64,000 bases of DNA, from assembly GCF_030316135.1 (NCBI RefSeq), contig NZ_CP128185.1, positions 3,472,001 to 3,536,000 of the forward strand, read 5' to 3'. The notes beneath the pieces are model-generated. The model searched no databases. It saw only the letters and a program-made list of their open reading frames with translations, and had not been told where the DNA came from. Source of the stretch: Aliiglaciecola sp. LCG003 (GTDB lineage Bacteria > Pseudomonadota > Gammaproteobacteria > Enterobacterales > Alteromonadaceae). Both the position numbers and the translations under genes were made by a program. Positions 8,888-19,205 of the stretch are shown piece by piece (position 1 is the stretch's first letter; the number at the start of each line of letters is the position of its first letter).

Positions 8888-11584
8888 GTGTTTCGTTCAC
8901 TCAAATTTCAGATCTCGCTAGTACTGATAACTTTAATCGGGCTTTTGCTGATACAAGGAGTTATATCCCGGGGCAATAGCACGCGCTTTTTTGAGGATAT
9001 CTCCCGTTCACAACGATCAGTACTAAAAGTTGAATTGGTCCGAGAATTAGAGAAAGACGTAATAGATGTTCAGCGCTACGTATTGATTTACAAGCAAACC
9101 GCAAGTAATTCCGTTTTGGTCCGATTCGAAACGATTTACCAAAAGATTAATAATAATTTAGTCTCACTGGAAAACATTATCCAGCAGGATCAAGACGTCG
9201 ATGCTTATCGCGATTTGATCTCGCGCATGCGTTCGCATTTAATCGATTACAAAGAAAATTTTGAGACGGTTGTAGAAGGCCGAAGTCGCCGTAAAGCCAT
9301 TTTTGATGAGAAGTTATCCGTAGATCTAGACAAGCTAGCCCTATCACTCAAACAGTATGAACAATCCGGCGCTTTGACTGCTGATCAAAAGGCAGCTCTG
9401 AATTCCGCTCGATACCATTTATCCCAAGCACACATGAAAACATTGGAGTACTTGATATCGCCTAGTCCTAGCAACATCGACGCATTTAAACAGGAAATCA
9501 CCGACACTCGACAGTTGTTCAGTGAATCCGACGAGTTAGCACCCATTGCAGAAGATTTAAAGCTATCGTTGAGTAACTTGTCAGCTGATTTTTTGCAATT
9601 AACCCAAATTACTCGGGGTTACCTTTTTTTGATCAATGTGGTTATGGCAGGTTCAGCCAATGAATTTCTGTATTTAGCCAAAGAACTAAGTCAATTGGTG
9701 ACCACCAAACAGGAGCTGATTTATCAGCAAATTGTTCAAAGTGCTGATCAATCGCAGGATAGAAATGAGGCCGTCACTGGGTTTAGTATCGCCTTAGCTT
9801 TTTTTGCAACCCTGTTCTTGGTTTACCGAGTATTGTTACCCATAGCTGCAATTTCAAAAGTATTTAATTTACTGGCAGATGGCCTGAGCATAGGTAAAAT
9901 CCCCCATACCCACCGCAAAGACGAAATTGGCAAATTAGCCTCTGCAGCGCAAGTTTTTCATGAAAAGAACATGCAAACTAGGGAATTGTTAGAACACTCA
10001 AAGTTGCTCAACGTGCAGCAGCAACAATTGAATAAAGAGTTAGCCAGTTCCAGCCTAAAAGCGGAACAAGCGACACAATCGAAAAGTATCTTCTTAGCTA
10101 ATATGAGTCACGAAATACGCACACCCATGAATGGTATTATTGGCTTAGTGGATATTGTACTCAATACCAAATTAGATGAGCAGCAACGGGAATATTTGGA
10201 GAAGGTTGCCTATTCAACCCAAATATTGATGAGCTTAATTAATGACATCCTTGATTTTTCTAAAATCGAAGCCGGAAAATTGGATATTGAAAGTGTCCAA
10301 TTCTGCCCTGATTCGTTGTTTGAAAACCTGCTCTCAAACATCAGCGTCAAAGCACAGGAAAAAAATCTCAACATTCATTTCTATGCTAACCCACATTTAC
10401 CCAATAGCCTTATTGGTGATCCTCTAAGGATTAGTCAGATCCTACTTAATTTATCCACTAATGCTGTAAAATTCACCAATGAGGGGACAATTAGCATAAA
10501 TGTTGATTTTGTAAACAAAGACGACAACACCATCACCCTGATTCTGAATATTACAGATACCGGTATTGGCATGGACGAGGAACAGCTAAAAAGTATTTTT
10601 AACCCTTTCACTCAAGCGGATGGCTCAACCAGTCGCCAATTTGGTGGTACAGGATTGGGCTTATCCATTGTCCATCAACTGGTAGAGCTGATGAATGGTC
10701 AAATATCGGTCGGCTCGGAGCTTAATCAGGGAAGTGAATTCGTTGTCCACATTGACTTACAAGTTAATAGACAGGAGCAAAAAACCGTTGCCTGCGATGC
10801 TGGCCTAAAAGTATATTATTATAGCACGGCTGCAGAGCGACTTACCCCAGAGGCGTATCTGCAATGTTTGGATGAAGATTACATTCAATTAACTGAGCAA
10901 AACTTTTCAATCCAACTGCAAGAACGGGGTGAAGAAGCCTTTTTGTTAATCGAAGTTGAGAATATTATTGCCTATAAAACCGTTCAATCGAAAATTGCAG
11001 AGGCCCAAGCAATGGGCGCAAAAGTAGGGTTAGTTACCAATACCCAGCCCAGCACCTTACCGCACTTGTTAGAGCAAAAGTGGCAATACCCGGTTATTTC
11101 ACAACCCTTCACTACCCAAAGCTTTAGACTGTTTATTGAAAGGATACGTTACGGTGAAGTTATGGCAAAAACATTACATTTGGCTGATGCACAACAAGAG
11201 TTACCACAGTTCAAAGGTCACCTTTTGTTGGTCGAAGACAATCATATTAATCAGCTTGTCGCGGTGGAAATGTTAAAGAAAATGGGCGTAAGCTATGACA
11301 TTGCCGAAGATGGTCAACAAGCGGTAACTAAAATTGTTAACTCCTCCCACTATGATCTGGTGCTAATGGATATTCAAATGCCGGTAATGGACGGCTATAC
11401 CGCAACGAGTATTCTTCGTGATAAAGGTTTTAAAGAGTTAATAATTTGTGGCTTGTCCGCCAATGCGATGAATGAAGATCATGACAAAGCATTGGAAGTG
11501 GGGATGAATAATTATCTAACCAAGCCAATAAAACAAGATGCATTGCAAAAAATGTTAAGCAAATACCTGACAATTAAGGCTTAA
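8888..11584 (+). CDS. Hybrid sensor histidine kinase with large periplasmic domain
   Basis: An 898-residue membrane kinase. Order of parts: TM1 about 8-27; periplasmic region about 28-294, mostly helical; TM2 about 295-317; HAMP-like linker; coiled coil about 370-400; HisKA with ANMSHEIRTPMNG (His408); HATPase with N-box NLSTNAVKF, G1 DTGIGM and GGTGLGLSI; a degenerate receiver-like stretch about 640-760; and a C-terminal receiver with Asp828 in LVLMDIQMPVMDG. GTG start at 8888 with AGGA upstream. There is no HPt domain and no output regulator beside it, so the phosphorelay must finish elsewhere. The likely input is the binding protein encoded just upstream. Confidence 0.9.
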   Translation: MFRSLKFQISLVLITLIGLLLIQGVISRGNSTRFFEDISRSQRSVLKVELVRELEKDVIDVQRYVLIYKQTASNSVLVRFETIYQKINNNLVSLENIIQQDQDVDAYRDLISRMRSHLIDYKENFETVVEGRSRRKAIFDEKLSVDLDKLALSLKQYEQSGALTADQKAALNSARYHLSQAHMKTLEYLISPSPSNIDAFKQEITDTRQLFSESDELAPIAEDLKLSLSNLSADFLQLTQITRGYLFLINVVMAGSANEFLYLAKELSQLVTTKQELIYQQIVQSADQSQDRNEAVTGFSIALAFFATLFLVYRVLLPIAAISKVFNLLADGLSIGKIPHTHRKDEIGKLASAAQVFHEKNMQTRELLEHSKLLNVQQQQLNKELASSSLKAEQATQSKSIFLANMSHEIRTPMNGIIGLVDIVLNTKLDEQQREYLEKVAYSTQILMSLINDILDFSKIEAGKLDIESVQFCPDSLFENLLSNISVKAQEKNLNIHFYANPHLPNSLIGDPLRISQILLNLSTNAVKFTNEGTISINVDFVNKDDNTITLILNITDTGIGMDEEQLKSIFNPFTQADGSTSRQFGGTGLGLSIVHQLVELMNGQISVGSELNQGSEFVVHIDLQVNRQEQKTVACDAGLKVYYYSTAAERLTPEAYLQCLDEDYIQLTEQNFSIQLQERGEEAFLLIEVENIIAYKTVQSKIAEAQAMGAKVGLVTNTQPSTLPHLLEQKWQYPVISQPFTTQSFRLFIERIRYGEVMAKTLHLADAQQELPQFKGHLLLVEDNHINQLVAVEMLKKMGVSYDIAEDGQQAVTKIVNSSHYDLVLMDIQMPVMDGYTATSILRDKGFKELIICGLSANAMNEDHDKALEVGMNNYLTKPIKQDALQKMLSKYLTIKA

Positions 11585-11585
11585 T

Positions 11586-11613
11586 AGAAAGCTCCAATTG
11601 GAGCCTTTCTTAT
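11586..11613. terminator. Probable bidirectional terminator
   Basis: An inverted repeat centred on CTCCAATTGGAG with flanking A/T tracts lies between the convergent hybrid kinase gene and the transglycosylase gene. It covers the last bases of both transcripts. Confidence 0.5.
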
Positions 11614-12860
11614 AATGTCTTTTGCGCTAAGACCTGCTGGAGGGCATCAAACACATGCTCGCCAGGATATCCATCTGCGACTAAATCAACCGACTTCTGA
11701 AAGTTGCGAATACCTCTGCGGGTTGCTGGACCGACAATGCCGTCTGGCTTGCCAACATCGAAGCCAAGTTGGTTAAGGTTCTCCTGCAACACCACCATTT
11801 TGGCGATAGGATAGGTGGGTAAATCAGGCAAGGCCGTTACCCAATCCGACTTTCCAATCAGCTTGTCGGCTAAGTAACCTACCGCGATGGCGTATGATTC
11901 TGAGTTATTCCAACGCATTATCACGTCAAAATTTTTGTAAACTAGAAACGCCGGACCATTGGCACCTGTGGGAACCAATAACGATGCTTGGATATCACTC
12001 TCAGGCAACCTTTTATTATCCGCTTTGTGAATGCCTTTGGTTGACCATTCACTGAGACTAAGACGATTATCTTTTCCAGCGTGGCTGTAATCAAAATTTT
12101 CTGGCAATAACACTTCCCGTCCCCAGATAAAACCCGCTTGCCAACCAAGTTTACTAAGGAAGTTTGCCGCTGAGGTCAGCGCATCTTCTTCACTATCCCA
12201 TAGATCTACAACCCCATCTTCATCGCCATCCATTGCATAATTGATGTAGGCTGAGGGCATAAACTGAGTGTGTCCCATAGCGCCGGCCCAGGAACCTATC
12301 ATTTTCGATTTGGCTAGATTCTCGCGCTCCATCAAGCGCATAGCGGTGATTAGCTCCTCAGTAAAGAAACCACTGCGACGAGGGTCACAAGCCAAAGTAG
12401 CGAGAGAGTCGATTGTCGACATCTTACCTTTTATACCGCCAAAGTTTGTCTCAAGTCCCCAAAAAGCAATTAAATAATGTGCAGGCACGCCAAACCGTTG
12501 TGTTAAATCAGATAGCAAAGTGGCATGTTTTCGCAACATTTGACGACCCTTGTCAATTCGCCACTGGGTTACACGTTTATTCAAATAATTGGGAAACGTT
12601 TGCACAAACTCTGGCTGATTTCGGTCATATTCAAGCGCTTTGTCTATATGTTGCACATCGTCTAACGCGCGCTTAATGAACTCGTCAGCAATTCCTGCTT
12701 GCGTGGCCATTGTCTGTATCCCATTTATACACTGCGCAAAACTAGGTTTTTCCTGACCGGTATTTGCCTCTGCCGGTTCGTTTTGAGCGGCTATTGAAGG
12801 CGCAGTCACCAGGGTGATGCTCGCAATTAAGGCTAGATGAATAGCGCATTTTTCTGACAT
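11610..12860 (-). CDS. Lytic murein transglycosylase, MltB family
   Basis: A 416-residue periplasmic enzyme that cleaves the MurNAc-GlcNAc bond of peptidoglycan with 1,6-anhydro product. It has a signal peptide ending about residue 25 (SIAA), an SLT_2 catalytic domain with Glu137 in FWGLETNFGG, GAMGHTQFMPS further on, and a C-terminal peptidoglycan-binding domain (about 350-412; GFDVGKPDGIVGPATRRG). There is no lipobox, so it should be soluble rather than lipid-anchored, unlike MltB itself; this matches the widespread 'lytic murein transglycosylase' group with a PG-binding tail. The gene is monocistronic. Confidence 0.92.
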   Translation of the reverse strand: MSEKCAIHLALIASITLVTAPSIAAQNEPAEANTGQEKPSFAQCINGIQTMATQAGIADEFIKRALDDVQHIDKALEYDRNQPEFVQTFPNYLNKRVTQWRIDKGRQMLRKHATLLSDLTQRFGVPAHYLIAFWGLETNFGGIKGKMSTIDSLATLACDPRRSGFFTEELITAMRLMERENLAKSKMIGSWAGAMGHTQFMPSAYINYAMDGDEDGVVDLWDSEEDALTSAANFLSKLGWQAGFIWGREVLLPENFDYSHAGKDNRLSLSEWSTKGIHKADNKRLPESDIQASLLVPTGANGPAFLVYKNFDVIMRWNNSESYAIAVGYLADKLIGKSDWVTALPDLPTYPIAKMVVLQENLNQLGFDVGKPDGIVGPATRRGIRNFQKSVDLVADGYPGEHVFDALQQVLAQKTL

Positions 12861-12945
12861 GAATATGTGTAATCCTATTTACCGAATAGCTAATACTACT
12901 AAAATCAGACCGTCGAATCGGTGATTTTATCACTGCTGTTGATAT

Positions 12946-13722
12946 TTATTTTTGCTCTGCACGGGTAAATACAAGTTTGTCAGCGGTACTTTGCTGAGCT
13001 GAATATTGATAACCTTCCAAATCAAAGTGTTTGAGTTGCTCCGGGCTAGTCAACTTATTTTGAATGATAAACCTAGCCATCAAGCCTCTGGCCTTTTTAG
13101 CATAAAAACTAATTATCTTGTATTGCCCATTCTTTTCATCTTTAAAAATTGGCGTGATAACCTGCGCCTGCAAACGTTTTAGCCTGACTGCTTTAAAATA
13201 TTCATTGGAAGCTAAATTGACCAACACGCTATCGCCCTGCTGTTGCAAAGTACTATTGAGTCCTTGACTGATTTTATCACCCCAAAACTGATACAAATCT
13301 GAACCGCGGGGATTATCTAGTTTAGTGCCCATTTCAAGCCGATAAGGTTGCATCAGATCAAGTGGCCGCAACAGGCCATATAATCCAGATAAAATACGCA
13401 AATGCTGTTGGGCAAAGCTAAAATCGTCCTCGCTAAAACTCTGTGCATCCAATCCGGCATAAACGTCGCCATTAAAAGCCAATATCGCCTGCTTTGCATT
13501 GTCTTGGGTAAAAGGCAGTGACCAACTACTGAAACGGGCTGCATTTAGGCCGGCTAACTTATCACTGATTTTCATTAAACTAGACAATTGGCTCGGTGCC
13601 AACTGCTTACACACATCGATAAGTTGTTGTGATTCATCTAAATAATCGGCTTGTGAGTTCTTTGTGGTAGTGGCAGGGTTTTCAAAATCCAAATTTTTGG
13701 CAGGTGACACGACAACTAGCAT
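12946..13722 (-). CDS. yaaA: Peroxide stress protein YaaA (DUF328/UPF0246)
   Basis: A 258-residue YaaA family protein. In E. coli YaaA lowers free intracellular iron and protects DNA under hydrogen peroxide. The start at 13722 gives [14 protein letters not shown], aligning with the E. coli start, and AGGAG sits a few bases upstream; the frame stays open six codons further but that extension is not family-like. [36 protein letters not shown] and [13 protein letters not shown] are the conserved family blocks. It is a single gene, divergent from talB across a 379-base gap. Confidence 0.94.
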   Translation of the reverse strand: MLVVVSPAKNLDFENPATTTKNSQADYLDESQQLIDVCKQLAPSQLSSLMKISDKLAGLNAARFSSWSLPFTQDNAKQAILAFNGDVYAGLDAQSFSEDDFSFAQQHLRILSGLYGLLRPLDLMQPYRLEMGTKLDNPRGSDLYQFWGDKISQGLNSTLQQQGDSVLVNLASNEYFKAVRLKRLQAQVITPIFKDEKNGQYKIISFYAKKARGLMARFIIQNKLTSPEQLKHFDLEGYQYSAQQSTADKLVFTRAEQK

Positions 13723-14101
13723 GGGTTCTCCTTTGAACAATAGGTAATCAATGCCGTAAATATGAGCAATAGCATAGACGTAAAAGCAAACACTAATGGA
13801 CCTGCTTAACTAACGAGATAAGGCTTTTATTGATAGGATCAACTCAATCTCTCAACAAAACTCAAAATATATCGAAACGCAACATCAATAAGGTAAGAAA
13901 ACCAAAGAGTTAAGTGGTTATACTTTTATGTCTTATGATATCACTATTATTTTTGTTTACTCTAGTCCTATATGAGTAGAAACCTGAGTGTAACAGTTAT
14001 ACCCTATAGGGATGATACTAAGCTAACCCCTGATCATTTGAATAACGGCCATAGACACGCTTCTGGGCTGTTCACACTGATCTTTTTCTTTGAGGTAATC
14101 C
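13723..14101. other. Intergenic region between yaaA and talB
   Basis: No open frame of note is seen in these 379 AT-rich bases. They must hold the divergent promoters of yaaA and talB. A 10-bp perfect palindrome CCCTATAGGG sits at 14002-14011 and could be an operator or a promoter-spacer feature; I could not assign confident -35/-10 boxes. GAGGT just before 14102 is the talB ribosome binding site. Confidence 0.4.
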
Positions 14102-15055
14102 ATGACTAACCAATTAGCAGCACTAAGAGATATTACTACCGTAGTAGCAGATACAGGCGACATCGAAGCGATTAAGAAATATCAACCGGTAGATGCCACC
14201 ACTAACCCATCATTACTGCTCAAAGCGTCAGAGATGCCTCAGTATAAGGCGTTGATTGATGAATCTATTGCTTGGGCTAAAAGCCAATCCGAAGATAAGA
14301 CCCAGCAGCTTGAAGATGCCGGTGACAAACTAGCTGTCAGCATTGGCAAAGAAATCGTCAATATCATCCCAGGTCGTATTTCCACTGAAGTGGATGCGCG
14401 CCTATCTTTTGATACTGAAGGAAGTATCGAAAAAGCCAAAAAATTAATCGCACTATATGACCAAGCAGGCATCTCAAAAGAGCGGGTGCTAATTAAACTG
14501 GCTTCCACATGGGAAGGCATTCGTGCTGCTGAAAGACTAGAGCAAGAAGGTATTAATTGTAACCTAACCTTGTTATTTAGTTTTGCTCAAGCAAGAGCCT
14601 GTGCAGAAGCTGGGGTTTTCCTTATTTCTCCTTTTGTTGGTCGTATTCTAGATTGGTACAAAGCCAGCACAGGTAAAGACAGTTATCCAGCCAATGAAGA
14701 TCCGGGTGTGGTGTCCGTCACTAATATTTATCAATACTACAAAGAGCATGGTTACAAAACAGTGGTGATGGGCGCCAGCTTCAGAAACATTGGCGAAATC
14801 ACTGAGTTAGCCGGTTGTGACCGTCTGACTATCAGTCCCAATTTGCTAGAAGAGTTATCCCAGACTGCTGGAGGATTGGAAACCAAATTGGTCGATAAAG
14901 GTGCAAGTAAAACCCCTGGCGCTAAATTGACTGAAAGTCAGTTCCGCTGGGAGCACAACCAGGATCCTATGGCTACAGAAAAATTAGCAGAAGGGATCCG
15001 TAACTTCGCTAAAGACCAAGATAAATTGGAAATCATGCTGAAAAGCCTGCTTTAA
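14102..15055 (+). CDS. talB: Transaldolase
   Basis: A 317-residue class I transaldolase of the non-oxidative pentose phosphate pathway, moving a dihydroxyacetone unit between sedoheptulose-7-phosphate and glyceraldehyde-3-phosphate. The Schiff-base lysine is K132 in [13 protein letters not shown], the same number as in E. coli Tal[13 protein letters not shown] near the start and the [10 protein letters not shown] block are family marks. The ATG at 14102 follows GAGGT. pgi starts 25 bases downstream, so the two form a small sugar-phosphate operon. Confidence 0.97.
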   Translation: MTNQLAALRDITTVVADTGDIEAIKKYQPVDATTNPSLLLKASEMPQYKALIDESIAWAKSQSEDKTQQLEDAGDKLAVSIGKEIVNIIPGRISTEVDARLSFDTEGSIEKAKKLIALYDQAGISKERVLIKLASTWEGIRAAERLEQEGINCNLTLLFSFAQARACAEAGVFLISPFVGRILDWYKASTGKDSYPANEDPGVVSVTNIYQYYKEHGYKTVVMGASFRNIGEITELAGCDRLTISPNLLEELSQTAGGLETKLVDKGASKTPGAKLTESQFRWEHNQDPMATEKLAEGIRNFAKDQDKLEIMLKSLL

Positions 15056-15080
15056 TCATCTTTGCATAAAGAGACACACT

Positions 15081-16724
15081 ATGACATTAGCTAATAACAC
15101 TGAGCAGTGGCAAAGGTTAACCCAGCAAGCCGACAATATTGCTGGGCAGCATATGCGCGATTGGTTCGCAGCAGACGCTCAACGGGCTTCACGGTATACG
15201 CTTTCAGCGTGCGGCATCACACTGGATTATTCCAAGAACCTCATCAATGAAGGTATATTGACAGCCTTGTTTGACCTGGCTGATACCATGCAAGTAGGGC
15301 AAAAGCGCGACGCTATGTTTGATGGAAAAATCATTAACAATACGGAACAGCGTGCAGTTTTACATACTGCACTACGTAACTTTTCCGGCAAACCTGTATT
15401 GGTTGATGGTAAAGATGTTATGCCCGAAGTATTAGCCACCCAAGAAAAGCTCAAAGGCTTCGTCGCCTCGATTCACTCTGGGGCACATAAAGGCTATACC
15501 GGTAAAGAAATCAGACACATCGTAAGCATAGGTATTGGTGGCTCATTTCTGGGCCCTAAAATCATGTCTGAAGCCCTAAAGCCGTATTGGCACAAAGGTA
15601 TCAATGTGCATTATGTGGCTAACGTAGACGGCTGCCATATTCAAGATGTGCTAGCCAAACTTGACCACAGTGAAACCTTAGTTGTGATGTCGTCAAAATC
15701 CTTTACTACTCAAGAAACGTTGCAAAATACGTTAACCACAAAACAGTGGTTTTTAGAGCAAGGCGGAACTCAACAGGATATAGCCAAACATTTCGTAGCC
15801 GTCTCTTCCAATGTGAAAGCAGCCGTTAACTTTGGCATGGATGAGAACAACATCTTCCCTATGTGGGACTGGGTAGGAGGTCGTTATTCCCTTTGGTCGG
15901 CAATAGGACTCCCCATTGCTTTGACTGTAGGATATGACAATTACCGTGCCGTGCTTGAAGGTGCATTCGAGATGGATGAACATTTTCAGCAGGCCCCAAT
16001 TGAACAAAACTTGCCAATGTTATTAGGCTTGTTAGGCGTGTGGTACACAAACTTTCACGGGGCCCAAAGCCATGTGCTGTTGCCCTACTACCATTATTTG
16101 CGCGGGTTTCCTGCCTATGTTCAGCAATTGGATATGGAAAGTAATGGTAAATCTGTTGCCAATGCGGACGATCAAATTGACTATGCCACTGGGCCCGTTA
16201 TTTGGGGTAGTGAAGGCACCAATGGTCAACATTCATTCCACCAGCTGATCCATCAGGGCAAACTGCTTATTCCAGCAGATTTTATGTTGCCATTAAATGT
16301 GCACAATCAGAATGACACCCATCATGCCATGTTAGCATCTAACTGTTTCGGTCAAACACAAGCATTGATGCAAGGTAAAACTTTCGATGAATGTTTTGCC
16401 GACCTAGCTGACCAAGGTCTAGATGAAGACACTCAAAGATCACTAGCTACTCATAAAACCATGCCGGGTAATAAACCCAGCAATACGTTTTTGTTTGAGC
16501 AGTTAGATCCGAAAACCCTAGGTGCATTGGTCGCAATGTATGAACATAAAGTCTTCGTACAAGGTGCTATATGGGGAGTAAATTCATTTGACCAATGGGG
16601 AGTTGAATTAGGCAAAGTACTTGGTAATCAAGTGCTAGATAAACTTGTCAATACTCAAGCCCCGCTAGATTTTGATAGTTCGACTAACCACCTTATTAAA
16701 GCATTTCGACAAGCAAATCAATAA
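15081..16724 (+). CDS. pgi: Glucose-6-phosphate isomerase
   Basis: A 547-residue phosphoglucose isomerase interconverting glucose-6-phosphate and fructose-6-phosphate. The conserved blocks are present: [29 protein letters not shown] (phosphate loop), [20 protein letters not shown], and the C-terminal signature with [14 protein letters not shown] holding the catalytic lysine. Length agrees with E. coli Pgi (549). It follows talB and is closed by a strong terminator at 16759-16785. Confidence 0.97.
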   Translation: MTLANNTEQWQRLTQQADNIAGQHMRDWFAADAQRASRYTLSACGITLDYSKNLINEGILTALFDLADTMQVGQKRDAMFDGKIINNTEQRAVLHTALRNFSGKPVLVDGKDVMPEVLATQEKLKGFVASIHSGAHKGYTGKEIRHIVSIGIGGSFLGPKIMSEALKPYWHKGINVHYVANVDGCHIQDVLAKLDHSETLVVMSSKSFTTQETLQNTLTTKQWFLEQGGTQQDIAKHFVAVSSNVKAAVNFGMDENNIFPMWDWVGGRYSLWSAIGLPIALTVGYDNYRAVLEGAFEMDEHFQQAPIEQNLPMLLGLLGVWYTNFHGAQSHVLLPYYHYLRGFPAYVQQLDMESNGKSVANADDQIDYATGPVIWGSEGTNGQHSFHQLIHQGKLLIPADFMLPLNVHNQNDTHHAMLASNCFGQTQALMQGKTFDECFADLADQGLDEDTQRSLATHKTMPGNKPSNTFLFEQLDPKTLGALVAMYEHKVFVQGAIWGVNSFDQWGVELGKVLGNQVLDKLVNTQAPLDFDSSTNHLIKAFRQANQ

Positions 16725-16758
16725 TTGGGTTTAAAAATTCTCCTGCACCATTGAATTC

Positions 16759-16785
16759 GGGCCGCCTTTTCTGGCGGCCTTTTAT
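16759..16785 (+). terminator. Rho-independent terminator after pgi
   Basis: A 7-bp GGCCGCC/GGCGGCC stem with a 6-base loop is followed by TTTTAT, 35 bases after the pgi stop. Confidence 0.8.
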
Positions 16786-17000
16786 ATACTGCTGTTTAAA
16801 TTATCGGCAAAATAGCGGTAATTCCTTCGATATCAGTTAATTTGTCATCAAATCGTCACCATTTGTTAACAAAAAGTAAAACTATTTGTTTTATTTTAGC
16901 TTGGCCTATGGTACATACTGTTTTGGCAATGCCATTAGTTAGGAAATACTAATTCATTGTCAGCCTGATTTGCGCAAAAAACAAAAAATGGAGACGTAAA

Positions 17001-17171
17001 GTGGATAAAAATGAATTAATGTCGATGATTGACTCAGAATCCCGCCCATCTAAAACAAAAAGTAAAAAGCGTAAGTGGAGAGAAATAGAAGCGATACAAG
17101 ATCGTTATCGGCTAAGAAAAGAACTCGAAGAAATGGATATGTCTTTGGAAGCAGAGCTAGCTAATTTATAA
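17001..17171 (+). CDS. Small basic/acidic protein, DUF3545-like (56 aa)
   Basis: A 56-residue frame with GTG start at 17001, preceded by GGAGAC. The N-terminal third is polar, the middle reads KSKKRKWREIEAIQDRYRL and the end is acidic (KELEEMDMSLEAELANL). The KRKWREIEAI core matches what I recall of DUF3545, a family of small proteins in Vibrio, Shewanella and Alteromonas; the related PA3496 group is an alternative. It is probably one helical, cytosolic protein. No function is known. The coding pattern and a strong terminator eight bases after the stop support it being real. Confidence 0.75.
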   Translation: MDKNELMSMIDSESRPSKTKSKKRKWREIEAIQDRYRLRKELEEMDMSLEAELANL

Positions 17172-17179
17172 ATAACGTT

Positions 17180-17206
17180 AAAGCCCCGAATGTCGGGGCT
17201 TTTTTA
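17180..17206. terminator. Bidirectional terminator
   Basis: The stem AAGCCCCGA/TCGGGGCTT with loop ATG, flanked by an A-run on one side and a T-run on the other, ends the DUF3545-like gene and the convergent thr-ung operon. The ung stop codon lies within the T-run. Confidence 0.85.
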
Positions 17207-17866
17207 TGCTAAAGACCAATCAACTGGAGTATCACCCTGCGCCAGCAGTAACCGATTTGTCTTGGAAAAATGCTGACAACCCAAAAAACCACGATGGGCA
17301 GATAATGGCGAAGGATGGGGCGCGGTGAGTATGTGGTGTTTTTTCTGATCTATTATTTGCCCTTTTTTCTGGGCATGACTTCCCCACAGCATAAATACTA
17401 AGTTCTGCCTATGTTGACTAAGGCGCTGAATTACATGGGCTGTAAAGTCTTCCCAGCCATACCTTGCATGGGAATGAGCCTTACCTTGTTCGACGGTTAA
17501 CACGGTATTCAGCAACAACACTCCCTGCTGCGCCCAACCTTGGAGATTGCCATGGGTTGGCGTGCTAAAACCCGCTATGTCAGTTTCCAATTCTTTAAAG
17601 ATATTGCGTAATGACGGAGGGATCTTGACGCCATTCTTCACCGAAAAGCTCAAACCATGTGCCTGGCCTGAACCGTGATAGGGATCCTGGCCGATAATCA
17701 CTACCTTTACTTGCTCAAAAGGTGTCGAATCAAAAGCATTGAACACTGCATCAGCGGGAGGGAAGATAACCTTCCCTTCTGTACGTTCACGTTCCACTCG
17801 TTGCATCAGTTGTTGAAAATACGGCTGATTCTGCTCAGCCGCTAATTCAGTTTGCCAATCGCTCAC
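17204..17866 (-). CDS. ung: Uracil-DNA glycosylase
   Basis: A 220-residue family 1 UDG that removes uracil from DNA in base-excision repair. The water-activating motif is GQDPYHG (Asp61) and the minor-groove loop is [10 protein letters not shown] (His184). [16 protein letters not shown] is also typical. The start is GTG at 17866, two bases after the thrC stop, so ung appears to be the last gene of the thr operon. The neighbour arrangement would couple a repair gene to amino-acid attenuation unless an internal promoter exists in thrC. Confidence 0.96.
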   Translation of the reverse strand: MSDWQTELAAEQNQPYFQQLMQRVERERTEGKVIFPPADAVFNAFDSTPFEQVKVVIIGQDPYHGSGQAHGLSFSVKNGVKIPPSLRNIFKELETDIAGFSTPTHGNLQGWAQQGVLLLNTVLTVEQGKAHSHARYGWEDFTAHVIQRLSQHRQNLVFMLWGSHAQKKGQIIDQKKHHILTAPHPSPLSAHRGFLGCQHFSKTNRLLLAQGDTPVDWSLA

Positions 17867-17868
17867 AG

Positions 17869-19155
17869 TCAGCCTTTTAATATACTAAACAAATGAGCTT
17901 TTAATTGTGCATAGTCATTCGGTAGTTCAGTGGATAATATCTCTTTGCCCGCGCAGTCTGCCAAGGGTTGCGGCAAGCTAATTGGCTGCCCTAAAACATT
18001 TTCAACACTTTCTCTAAACTTGGCCGGATGCGCTGTACCCAAGAAAATGCCCGTCTGTTCAGGCTCTAAATGACGAGATAACGAACGGTAGGCAATGGCC
18101 GCATGAGGCTCACTAATGTAGCCTAAATTTGCCAATTGTTTCATAGCCACTTGGGTGTAGTCTTCATCTACCGCATCACCACTTAAAATTGCCTTATCGA
18201 TAAGCCCTTGCTCTATCATCGCCTCTATTCGTGGCCAATTGTTTGGTTGACTTACATCCATCGCATTAGACAAGGTAGCCACTGTGGATTTGGGCTGCCA
18301 CTCTCCCGTTTTCAAATAACGAGGGACAGTGTCATTTGAGTTTGTGGCAGCAATGAAGTGCTTAACCGGTAAACCCATGACTTTTGCAATCATACCTGCG
18401 GTTAAATTGCCAAAGTTACCGCTTGGCACAGAGATGACTAGATCTTGTCTTTGAGCTTCACTGAGCTGAGAAACGGCTTCAAAGTAGTAACAAACTTGTG
18501 CAAGCAGACGACTGATGTTAATTGAATTAGCAGAATTGAGATGTAATCCAACCCGCACATCTTCATCATCAAAAGCTGATTTGACCAATTGCTGACAGGC
18601 ATCAAAATCATCTTCTATGGCAACGGTATGAATATTGTCACCTAGGGTCGTAAACAGCTTTTCCTGTAACAGGCTAATTTTGCCTTTAGGATACAAAATC
18701 ACTACATTGATATTTTCAATACCATGGAAGGCATGCGCTACCGCTGCACCAGTATCCCCGGAGGTCGCGGTTAATATGGTAATCGGCTGGCCTTTGGCAA
18801 TAACCGATAACACCTGAGCCATAAACCGCCCACCAAAGTCTTTGAAGGCTAACGTCGGCCCGTGAAATAACTCAAGACTATAAATATTATCCGCCACTTT
18901 GACTAAGGGTGCTTCAAAGGTAAACGCCCGCTCGACTATCCCTTGGATTTCAGCCTTGGGCAATTCATCGCCAATGAGACGACTTAATATTTCGACTGAG
19001 CGCGCTACGAAAGGGAGTGCAAGTAATTCGTCTATGTTTTCAAACTTGGGAAACTGTTTTGGGAAATATAACCCTTGGTTTTTACCCAGCCCTTTCTTGA
19101 CAGCTTCGGCAAAACTGGCTTTATCACTGTCATCTTTTAAATTGAACAATTCCAC
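17869..19155 (-). CDS. thrC: Threonine synthase
   Basis: A 428-residue PLP enzyme converting O-phosphohomoserine to threonine. The PLP lysine is K105 in [29 protein letters not shown] and [15 protein letters not shown] hold the cofactor phosphate and substrate. Length and sequence fit the E. coli-type (short) ThrC group. The start is GTG at 19155. It follows thrB by 50 bases. Confidence 0.96.
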   Translation of the reverse strand: MELFNLKDDSDKASFAEAVKKGLGKNQGLYFPKQFPKFENIDELLALPFVARSVEILSRLIGDELPKAEIQGIVERAFTFEAPLVKVADNIYSLELFHGPTLAFKDFGGRFMAQVLSVIAKGQPITILTATSGDTGAAVAHAFHGIENINVVILYPKGKISLLQEKLFTTLGDNIHTVAIEDDFDACQQLVKSAFDDEDVRVGLHLNSANSINISRLLAQVCYYFEAVSQLSEAQRQDLVISVPSGNFGNLTAGMIAKVMGLPVKHFIAATNSNDTVPRYLKTGEWQPKSTVATLSNAMDVSQPNNWPRIEAMIEQGLIDKAILSGDAVDEDYTQVAMKQLANLGYISEPHAAIAYRSLSRHLEPEQTGIFLGTAHPAKFRESVENVLGQPISLPQPLADCAGKEILSTELPNDYAQLKAHLFSILKG

Positions 19156-19205
19156 GTACTTATTACCTTAATTTTATGTTTCCGCTTCGTACATTGAAAC
19201 GGCAA

